Shown here: positions 55,859 to 64,000 of the stretch, in pieces
Numbering within the stretch: position 1 is the stretch's first letter
How the letters are laid out: each line of letters begins with the position of its first letter
Assembly: GCA_918026815.1 (NCBI GenBank)
Contig: CAKJVC010000163.1
Coordinates: 1 to 64,000 of the forward strand
Direction of reading: 5' to 3'
Length of the DNA: 64,000 nucleotides
Source of the DNA: Chalara sp. BL73
Taxonomy: Eukaryota; Ascomycota; Leotiomycetes; Helotiales
Made by a program: the position numbers and the translations under genes
Notes under the pieces: model-generated
What the model was told of the DNA's origin: nothing
Seen by the model: the letters and a program-made list of their open reading frames with translations, nothing else
Database searches by the model: none

Positions 55859-56281
55859 GTTAAGGGCTTAGAGATGAGGCGTAGGTGTTGGTGTTGCATA
55901 GCAAGGGACTGTATTTGGCGCAATACTGGCGTTCTGGGAGAAGGGCTTATTCGGCTCTCCAATGTATCATGAATAACAAAGAGTCTCCATGCTCCTTTTC
56001 CTTAATCGTTGCCCAATTTTGAGAATGTGGAATATTTCTACCGTCCATGCAATTGAGCCTTTTCCAAAAGTTTGGGTAAGCTACGATCCCGTAAAATCTC
56101 CGAAATAGGTACTTCAATCCCGAGACTGCGGGGCACCAATGGAGGGGTTCTACTTAAACGTCATATACCTATCGGCATATCAGCCCTCGTTTCTTTCTGT
56201 TTGATCTCCTATGAACTTCCAATTGAGTATCGACTGATCTCCTTAACAATCCCATTTCACACCACATAAATAAGTACCAAG
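55859..56281. other. Intergenic between RPB6 and S-formylglutathione hydrolase
   Basis: Tandem same-strand spacer holding one 3' UTR and the next promoter. No gene or repeat seen. Confidence 0.5.
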
Positions 56282-57339
56282 ATGTCCTTTACAACAACAG
56301 CAACAATATCCTCCTTCGGCGGGAAGCTCCTGAAGCTAACCCACCCCTCCAAGTCCACAAAATGCGACATGGCGCTGAACCTCTTCCTCCCACCCCAAGC
56401 AACCTCCTCCAACAAAGTCCCCGTCCTCTATTACCTGAGCGGACTGACATGTACGGGGGATAACTGTGCAGAGAAGGGGTTCTTCCAGTCATGGGCCGCT
56501 CAACATGGCATCGCGGTTGTTTACCCAGACACTTCGCCCCGTACGTCCCTCCTCTCCTTCTTTCCAACTCCCAAAACCAGCCGATGAACGCTAACAGCGG
56601 AAGCACACAGGAGGCTTGAAGATAGCAGGCGAAGACGACTCGTGGGATTTTGGCACCGGTGCAGGTTTCTATGTCAACGCAACACAAGCTCCATACAAAG
56701 ACGGCTACAACATGGAAACATACATCGCCTCCGAGCTCCCGCCTCTTCTCTACTCCTCCTTCCCGCTCGACTCGTCACGCGTCAGCATCACGGGCCATAG
56801 TATGGGCGGCCACGGCGCCCTCACATTATACCTGAAGAATCCAGGAATGTTCAAGAGCGTCAGCGCGTTTGCGCCGATTTCGAACCCTGGGAAGTGTCCA
56901 TGGGGAGAGAAGGCTTTTGGAGGATATCTGGGGGACGATAAGGAGGAGTGGAAGAAGCACGACGCTACGGAGTTGATCAAGGAGTGGAAGGGGCCGTTCG
57001 AGGCATTGATCGATGTAGTACGTATTACTCTGCTCCGACACCTAAGTTGGATTTCCCCCATGGCGTTTAGAAGGGAAAGTAACTGAAACAAATCAGGGCA
57101 CCGGGGACAATTTCTACAAGCAAAAGCAGCTACTACCTGAGAACTTTGAGGCTGCAGCTAAGGAATCAGGAAATGATAAAGGTCTTACAGTTCGGTACCA
57201 GGAGGTTTGTTAAATCGCCCCTTTCTTAAGCGAGCTGATGCTGATACATACATAATAGGGATACGACCACTCCTACTTCTTCATCTCTTCCTTCGCTAAA
57301 GATCATGTTGCGCATGCGGCGAAGTTTTTGCTTGCTTAG
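56282..57339 (+). CDS. S-formylglutathione hydrolase (284 aa)
   Basis: Four exons: 56282-56540, 56611-57017, 57097-57204 and 57259-57339; introns of 70, 79 and 54 nt with matching phases. This esterase-D family alpha/beta-hydrolase splits S-formylglutathione into formate and glutathione, the last step of glutathione-dependent formaldehyde removal. [10 protein letters not shown] forms the oxyanion region. The nucleophile Ser150 lies in [10 protein letters not shown], the acid Asp226 in [17 protein letters not shown] and the base His262 in [12 protein letters not shown]. The length fits the family (about 280). The final GYDHSYFF block comes from the small last exon, which confirms the splice model. 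Confidence 0.95.
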
Positions 57340-57630
57340 TAGGTAAACCTGTTTTTAAGCCTGTGGAAGTAGCTTATTAGTATAGAAGCACCAAAGCCCC
57401 TCGACAGAAACTGTAGTTTTGTAAAAAGTCTAGCTATTTGATATCATAATCAAAAATCACCTATACAGTCCAGACTTTTTTGCTATGTGCTTGTTATATA
57501 ATATGTAACGAAGCCCCCGTTTCCTGATCTTCCAAAATTTGGGTATCTTTGTAAAAAAGTAAAGCTGCATGGCTACACCGTCCATCATGACCTCGTAATC
57601 TCATAAAGTCGAAAATTCAGGGCACCTGGC
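57340..57630. other. Convergent 3' spacer
   Basis: AT-rich 291-bp spacer between two convergent stops, presumably with both poly(A) sites. Confidence 0.5.
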
Positions 57631-60299
57631 TCAACTTATCCTCCTGTCAACCATCATCACTTCTCCTATCCCCCCATCTCTCACTTCCTTCCCCTTGAAT
57701 TCTGCATCGGCCTCTCGCCGGATTCTATAATAAGCTAGCTTTTCAAATCGACTCAGCGCCTTCCACCAATGTCGTCCAGCTTCATGCTCGCTAATTCTAT
57801 CTAGCAGATCAACTACTTTGAGTCGCACGTCGCGCTCTTTATGGAAGAGTCCGAGAGCTACATAAAAAAGTCCTGCGTGCGATTCGGGAGCTACAGTGAG
57901 GAGCTGGCAGATTTCGTCATAGGAGTGTGTATATTTTGCTAGCGCAAGGTAGATCTCCCGGCTTGCAGCAGGCGTCAGTTTTGTTAATCGTAGGCGATCG
58001 TGGAGATGGTGAAGATCGAGGGATTTGAGGGGTCGCAGAGTGTAGAGTTGGGCGAGGTCCTAATAGCTATCAGTAAGAAGATTAGATGAGTATGGATGTA
58101 GCCCACCTGTTTGAAACTAAAGTAACTTCGAGTGTTCCTCCAGCCCTCTATGCGCATGACGCCACCTGCCAATTCCTTAAGTTTCAACGTTTCATCTGCC
58201 CATACATATCCATGACCGCTCACGCTCTCGTTTCCGGGTTCAGCTTGTTCTACACCAATGTATAGAGCACTTGCTCCATACACCGTTTCTTCAAATGCTG
58301 CAGCAATCCGTGTAAATTTCTCTACCCAGTCTCGCCACTTTGCTCTGATTACCCCTTCGCCATGCCGAGCCGCAACGCTTCGAAGAACATCCGCCATAAA
58401 TGCAGCATCACCTGTCGGATCCGTTGTTGCGCTTCCAACCCCCACAGCACTAGCATATGCTGGGTTTTGTTGCTGGAACTGAATAAGCCCTTCAGTGATC
58501 GATGCACTTTCTATCCGATTACTGATCTTCATGCGTCCGCTAGGAAGATCGCACAGTACATCCCACCATTCCGGATGGTTCTCAAAGGTAGGGTTTGTTA
58601 CACCTGCGATGAATCCAGGAACTTTGAGCAAATCATCGATTTTACTCAGGTCGGTATACGGGAAAGCGTGTCTTGTGAAACCTCGCAGAATTCCTCCAGA
58701 TGCGAGAGCACATGCTGCAAGTACAGCTTCCGCTACTTCACCTGATGGTCGATTATGACCAAGGAATATAACACGCTTTTGTGTCAACATTGCATTAGCA
58801 AGGACGATGATTGGATGAGTGAAAGCTCCTGCAGTTGTAAGATGAGGATGCAGAGCAAAGGGCTGTGGGGATTTTGCGTGAGGTTCACCAAAAGTTTGAA
58901 TAAGCTTGATGAGTGAGAAGTCACCAACAGTTTCCGGAGAGATGGCGACAGGAACTTTGATTGGTATGGGAATTCCGTTATACATGACTCTCGTTTCAAA
59001 TTCGTGAGTGTCACGAGGGACTGAATATGTTGACTGGGCGAGAAGAGTTTGGACGTGCGCTTTTGTTCCATTTCTCAGAAGACCTGGTCGTCTTTCCGGA
59101 CTTTCTGACATGTCTGCTATCGTTTCAGGGGCTTCTCCTCGATCTTCAGCCATTCGCATCTGAATCATTTGCTCAAACTTTTCCACGAACAAGTCCTTAT
59201 TGTCGCTAGCTTGTAAAAGAGACCTTTCCAAAAGGCTCAGCCTTGGCATTAACGACAGGTCCATGGTATTTACGGCTTCATATAGCGACGCCAGCGTCAC
59301 AGGATGGGGATTCTTGAAATATTCATCAAGCGCTAGAAGTAGTAATGGCTAGTTAGATGTTAGAGAAGTGTTAGGCCTTTTCAATCAAGGGTCACCTACT
59401 TTGTATATGTGTAAAAAAGGATGCCGCGTACATATTGCCATAGCTTTCACCACAGCTCCTCTTTTAGCAGTCTTGTCTTGCTTTGTGTTGACCAGATTCA
59501 GCACATATATCAGTGGTGGCCCTTCTCCTCCTTCCGGTTCACTATCATCAGAGTCCCCGTCTCCTGAACTTTCATTATCCTCATCATCGTCCTCAGTTCC
59601 ATTCTCATCGTCCTCCTGACTCTCGACTCCATTGGCCCTGTCTTTTCTTCTCTGCCTCCTCTTACGCTTTTCTTCCTTTTCTTCCGCCTCTTCTTCCTCT
59701 TGACTTGTATCCTTATGGAGAAAAAATATTGTCCAATCTTGATTTCTAACATGCGCTTGATCTGGCATCATCAATTCCGCTAGCATATGTTCATCTCCTG
59801 TAATTGCAACTGGATATTGGTGCTCCATTATTGGACCTTTGTCTATATCAAATGAGGCTACCAGAATGTACTCTACATGATTCTCTGTCTGCCCTCGAGG
59901 GTACTGCGACCGCAGCTTCCGCTGATTGTGTGCATCTGGATTATATTTGCGGGGCGCAGATAGGGACGAGTGCGGCGAGTGCTGTGAAGACATGCCGCTC
60001 GAAGGAGTCTTCGAATTCGTGCTCGGATCTGATGTGCGATCTGTATCAATCATTGGAGGATTTGGGCTTCTCGATGGTCTTGAATGTCTTGACATGGCGG
60101 AGGGTGATCGGGAGGAGGGGAAAGACGATAGGGAAGTTCTGCGATTGTTGATGCCGGAACTGCCATTTGAAGTGGTGGTCGTGACTACTGTGTCAGACGT
60201 GCCGGAGTTTCCCCTGGTATTGGGACGCTGCATTGCCAATGCTTTCTTAGTAGCCTTTGTGGTATGGTAGATGGGAGCATAAGGAAGAGCGGACGCCAT
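57631..60299 (-). CDS. Afi1-type DENN/SPA polarity protein (856 aa)
   Basis: Three exons: complement of 57631-58059, 58107-59348 and 59400-60299, with introns of 47 and 51 nt in phase 0. The N-terminal 140 residues are Ser/Arg-rich. Then [20 protein letters not shown] starts the Afi1 domain, followed by a low-complexity acidic/basic insert ([20 protein letters not shown]). [20 protein letters not shown] spans the first splice. [20 protein letters not shown] lies in the SPA (stabilisation of polarity axis) part. In budding yeast Afi1 binds the GTPase Arf3 at the cell cortex to maintain polarised growth. The last exon completes the protein with [16 protein letters not shown] onwards. The start at 60299 is the first ATG of the open frame. 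Confidence 0.87.
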
Positions 60300-60902
60300 G
60301 GTCGAACGCTTTTTTGGACCCTGCCCCGGATACAGCACTAGCCGCTTCAACTAAGCTGGTAAAGATTGTCCTGATCCACTCTCTAACGCCGGCTTGTGCG
60401 GAATTGGGCCTGACCCAGCGCGAATCGGTATATTTGATAATCCTGGGTATATGAAAGGTCACAAAGTTAAAATATTCAGATGAAATACAGTTGGTTTGTT
60501 GAATAGAAGCCAAAAAAATGAAGAATAATACAATTAAATATAATATGTTCAAGAGAGGTGATTCAATTAAAGGTTGTCCAACGCGCCGCGTACTTACAGT
60601 CCAATTCAGGGGTAGAAACAAGGGTCCCTATCGATCTACCAATAGGATGCTACAGCCTTGCTCAGCCTTCAGCCTTGCGGTTTGTTTACATCCATGTTTT
60701 CTCGACCCTGAGGAACTTGACATTTGTATCATTGCATTGAATTGTTTAAACCTCGAAGGGCAACCTGGCAGCTCGTGCATCTAAAGTCATCACTTCATTG
60801 CCGTCACACCCTCCTCTACTTTATCGCTTGGTAGTCATCGAAAGTAGCAATCGCAACGCGACTCGTTCCTTCCTCTTCGCTTTCCAAAAAGCGACGCCAA
60901 AC
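60300..60902. promoter_or_regulatory. Divergent promoter region of the Afi1-type and EF-hand genes
   Basis: A 603-bp spacer between two divergent ATGs. An AT-rich block lies at about 60510-60560. No specific sites assigned. Confidence 0.45.
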
Positions 60903-61826
60903 ATGGCGACTTCTTACAAACCATCTCCTTTATCATATGGCTCACCGCGGGCATCCCCCTTCCGCCGGCCAGAGTCACCTCATTCTCCATCGCCCTTGCG
61001 ACACCAGACGTCCACTCCGCAAACCTCACCAACTAAAACCGCTGCCCCTACAACACCCTCCCGATTAGCAAGCCAGTCGGTAGTGACCACAAAGAGCGAA
61101 GAGAAGACGCCGCGCGGACTACAGTCGGCATTCAAAGAGAGGGAAGTAGAACTATCACCCACCAGAGGCGCCAACACCCATTCTTCTAGCAAAATGGCCA
61201 CGTCAAGAATGATAGGAGATACCAATGCACTGTCGAGGTTACAACCTGCGCAAGTGAGAGAGCTTAGAGAAGGATTTCAGATTCTGGATAGAGACAGTGA
61301 TGGCCAGGTAGGCAGAGAGGATGTAGCAGATATGTTAACGCAGCTTGGCACGTATTTCTCGCTCCTAATAATAACTCCTGCCAGTTCTAACATAAATCAA
61401 ATAGGACTGCCTGCCAACAACTCAGATATCGCTGCCTTCTTTCCACCAGGTACACCACAGACTGTGACCCTTCCGACCTTCATGAACTCAATTGCTGGAC
61501 TTCTCGCTGCACTTTCGCCAAGTGCAGAGCTGCTATCTGCGTTCTCGGCATTCGATGAGGATGACAGCGGACAGATTGATCTTGCCGAGCTGAGAGATGC
61601 ATTGCTGCACACGGCGCCAGAGAATGGTGACCGTCTATTAACAGAGAGGGAGATTGACAAGGCCATGTCAGGCTTCACTGGCAGGCGAGCGTTCCAGAGA
61701 CATACTGGCGGAGGCGGTATGGGAATGGGCAAGAAAGGGGAAGTATTTAGGTATCAAGAGTTTGTATCGAGTATTGCAGGAGGTGCAAATAACAACGGAA
61801 AGGGCGAGAGGGAAGAGGAAGAATAG
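60903..61826 (+). CDS. EF-hand protein, Cdc4/myosin-light-chain-like with long N-terminal tail (288 aa)
   Basis: ATG at 60903. Two exons are proposed, 60903-61347 and 61405-61826. The first 110 residues are disordered and Ser/Pro/Thr-rich with S-P repeats. The first EF-hand loop D129-R-D-S-D-G-Q-V-G-R-E-D140 has Asp rather than Glu at position 12. The second loop D199-E-D-D-S-G-Q-I-D-L-A-E210 is canonical. FFPPGTPQTVTLPTFMNSIA separates them. This matches fungal light-chain-like proteins that act with myosin in cytokinesis or polarity; calcium binding is likely at least at the second site. The 57-nt intron has a GC rather than GT donor and is in frame; if kept, the protein gains 19 residues between helix and linker. 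Confidence 0.8.
   Translation: MATSYKPSPLSYGSPRASPFRRPESPHSPSPLRHQTSTPQTSPTKTAAPTTPSRLASQSVVTTKSEEKTPRGLQSAFKEREVELSPTRGANTHSSSKMATSRMIGDTNALSRLQPAQVRELREGFQILDRDSDGQVGREDVADMLTQLGTYFSLLIITPASSNINQIGLPANNSDIAAFFPPGTPQTVTLPTFMNSIAGLLAALSPSAELLSAFSAFDEDDSGQIDLAELRDALLHTAPENGDRLLTEREIDKAMSGFTGRRAFQRHTGGGGMGMGKKGEVFRYQEFVSSIAGGANNNGKGEREEEE
61348..61404 (+). other. Probable GC-AG intron, 57 nt
   Basis: Starts GCACGT and ends CAAATAG, with a CTAAC branch site 12 nt before the AG. It is a multiple of three without stops. Removing it joins LTQL to GLPANNSD, the expected family sequence, through a split Gly codon. No GT donor nearby gives a correct phase. Confidence 0.65.
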
Positions 61827-62395
61827 AGGAAGGTCACCTGCCTCGATGGCATCAGGATGAGTCCTAATGGTAGAGAAAGGCATTTTGTGCATTTTCGATG
61901 TGAGACCATAGCATCAATTGGGCATTCCGTACACTTGATTTATGTCCTATAAGCTTGCCAGTGTTTACTCGTGATATAGTGTCCGCCAACCCCCGGTCAG
62001 CCCCTTTAACAAGCGAGGGATAAACAATCCTTTGATGCAGAATATGTCCACCAAGAAGCGCCTCAAAGCTAAACAACAAAACTAAAATGATGGCTAATTG
62101 CTGCCATGCTGTACAGAGTGCAGATGCAAGCCATATGCAGCTTTCTTTGCAACGATTCGCCCATCTCAATATCCAACACTTGGCTCCCCCACTTTGTCGT
62201 AACGGCGGGGTTGGGGATGATGCCAAGAATCGATTTAGCTTCGGAGGCTTATTTCTCACCCGCAGCCGCAGACGTCCACATCTTTTCTTTTTTCAACCTC
62301 ACTTCCTCTCTCATCTTCATCCAATTAATTTTTGCGTTTTGTATAGCAGTGCTCTGGCTTCGATCCTTATAACAAATGATAATGTGCTGATAAAG
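61827..62395. other. Intergenic
   Basis: Holds the 3' end of the EF-hand gene and the promoter of the transporter gene. An open stretch from 62087 runs in frame into the proposed transporter start and could be part of it, but shows no signal or conserved sequence. Confidence 0.5.
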
Positions 62396-64000
62396 ATGGA
62401 CGATTATATGTTCAAGGCGAATGTAGACCGCTGCAGATATGTTGAAGAGGCAACGAGCTATCTTGAGATCTTAACGTATTCAGTTAGTGATTTATAAGGG
62501 GGGATGGGTTAAGGATGACAACTAATGTTCGCGATAGGATCCGAGCTTAAATACTACGGAGGAGCATCCGTTGACTCCTGATGAGTTTGAAAATTTTCTC
62601 AATCGGAGGGTATGTTACGGTCCGCAGGACTTAGATTATGAGGGAAATTAATGACAATCGACGTATAGGGAGCCTATGCCCCTCCAAAACTTCCTCCTGG
62701 AGTAGAACCAAGAGCCTGTATACGATTAATGTGAGTTACCCCAGTTGGTTATATGTGAATAGAATGTTAATCAGGATAAGCTTACAACTAAATGCAAAGC
62801 ACCCGGAAACTTTCACACCACATGTCATCAGTCTGAAACCCGATGCGTATAAGTCAATGGTGGTCACCATGAATCTGCCATACCGAGGCATTGAAAGCAC
62901 CAGTGCTGTTGGGCCGTTTTTCTGGTGCGCATATGATCAAGACGAAGAGAATCCACATTTACGTATGTTACGCTTCCCGTTCTTCACAGTTTCTTTTCTT
63001 TTGAATTTGGCATTGACCGGTCCTTAGAAATTGTAAACCGGAAGAGTGACGTGAGAAAGAAAGGCCTCACTCGCGGTTGGGAACTCATGCTCTCCCACGA
63101 CGTCAAAAACGGTGTCACAAACGGCTATGCGAAAGGCACACCCAGTTCGGACTTGATAGAATGCATAAAACATCTGCGAGCTTGCGTATTGCAAGTCGGG
63201 CATCCATTACTACTACCTATCATCATATACAGCCATGACGTGAGCTTCAAAACAGACATCAAACAGCGCGAGGCACGTGATTGGCTGCGGAGGCTAGAGC
63301 ATGCTGTTTCCATGCGTACAGAGATCCAGGAGAATGAAGGATATGTGAAGGAAGGTGTGGTGGATTTGGATGCCGTCAATCGTGATTTGGTGGAGTGCCA
63401 TTCGCAGGTCCTGTGGAAACGCCCGAAAGCGTACCTGGAGATCCTGAGGGGTATTGAGATGTCACTGAATCGATTCTACGATCGATTGCCAGAAGATAGA
63501 AAAGACGAAACGATGCGGAAATTGCAGTTAAGTATGAAGGCACGAATGGAGTTTTATCGGGTCAAACTACAGGGTATCGAGAGTTATGCATACACCACAT
63601 TACAACGTCTAGACATCCAACGAAGCGCTGTTTGTACCCCATCTTACCCTTTGGACCAGAGAAGCAAAAGCTAATGTTTGAAAGCTTTATAATATCATTG
63701 CTCAAAAAGAGTCAAAGCTAAACTTCCAAATGGCTGGTGAGCAACGCAAACTTGCTCACGCATCCAAGCGGGATTCTGCAGCCATGAAGATCATCTCCCT
63801 CCTCGGTGCCATTTTCTTCCCCGGCGTGTACCTCGCCTCCGTCTTCAGCATGACTTTCTTCAACTTCCAAGCCGATAACCCCGGGCCCCAGCTGTCAGAC
63901 AAATTCTGGATTTATTGGGCGGTGACGTTGCCATTAACGATGTTGTTTGTGGGAGTGTGGTATGTGTGGGAAAAGAAGAGAGAGATACGATATGAGATGG
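62396..64000 (+). CDS. CorA-like Mg2+ transporter family protein, 3' end cut off
   Basis: Exons: 62396-62482, 62538-62609, 62669-62730, 62775-62962, 63028-63629 and 63685 to the window end. Five introns of 44-65 nt fit in phase and restore a continuous protein: GAYAPPKLPPGVEPRACIRL, then NAKHPETFTPHVISL, VGPFFWCAYDQDEENPHLQI and KSDVRKKGLTRGWELML. A long helical, charged region follows, as in the CorA funnel. SLLGAIFFPGVYLASVFSMT is the first membrane helix, and FWIYWAVTLPLTMLFVGVWY the second. The canonical CorA G-M-N signature after the first helix is not seen; the sequence there is SMTFFNF, as in many fungal relatives, so ion transport is an inference. The start ATG is tentative and the C-terminus lies beyond the window. 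Confidence 0.85.

Noticed and set aside
62087..62395. In-frame upstream extension of the CorA-like gene
   Set aside because: No conserved or signal sequence; a Phe/Leu-rich shadow is likelier to be 5' leader, though this was not settled.

Overview
This window reads as nuclear DNA of a filamentous ascomycete (Pezizomycotina). The genes are split by short introns, mostly 44-90 nt, with a CTAAC-like branch site 5-15 nt before the AG. Gene content is typically fungal: a LMBD2-like membrane protein, an Afi1-type polarity protein, two 2EXR-type proteins and a CorA-like transporter of the fungal multi-exon kind. A placement near Leotiomycetes is only an impression. No rRNA, tRNA, CRISPR or intact transposon was seen.

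Layout. 1-4 kb is a decayed accessory zone: a frameshifted ankyrin tandem array and a broken FAD-linked oxidoreductase. 4-7.3 kb holds a single-exon 601-aa protein of unknown function and a small 2EXR/F-box-like gene. 8-21.9 kb is a dense core: a Whi5/Nrm1-type G1/S repressor, an atypical RING protein, a LMBD2-like protein divergent from a 481-aa unknown, a family-16-like methyltransferase and a C2H2 transcription factor. 21.9-29.6 kb is a 7.7-kb stretch with no gene I can defend. 29.6-36.9 kb carries the ER ubiquitin ligase HRD1, a second 2EXR gene and glycogenin. 39-42.3 kb has four small unknown or doubtful genes. 43.2-48 kb is Mediator subunit 15. 48-53.2 kb is a low-complexity intergenic region with long G and C runs. 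53.2-64 kb is again dense: TFIIIA divergent from RPB6, S-formylglutathione hydrolase, Afi1, an EF-hand (Cdc4-like) protein and, at the right edge, a CorA-like transporter cut by the window end.

How the genes relate. Transcription is a theme: Med15 serves Pol II, TFIIIA serves 5S rRNA synthesis by Pol III, and RPB6 is shared by Pol I, II and III; TFIIIA and RPB6 start about 280 bp apart on opposite strands. There is no secondary-metabolite or defence cluster. Exon models below were built by hand by matching splice sites, codon phase and expected family sequence. Three introns are multiples of three without stops (HRD1, the EF-hand gene, probably the C2H2 factor), so an ORF caller would read through them. 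I did not find a convincing new multi-gene system; the best unknowns are the 601-aa membrane-anchored protein, the 481-aa protein and the candidate GC-AG intron.
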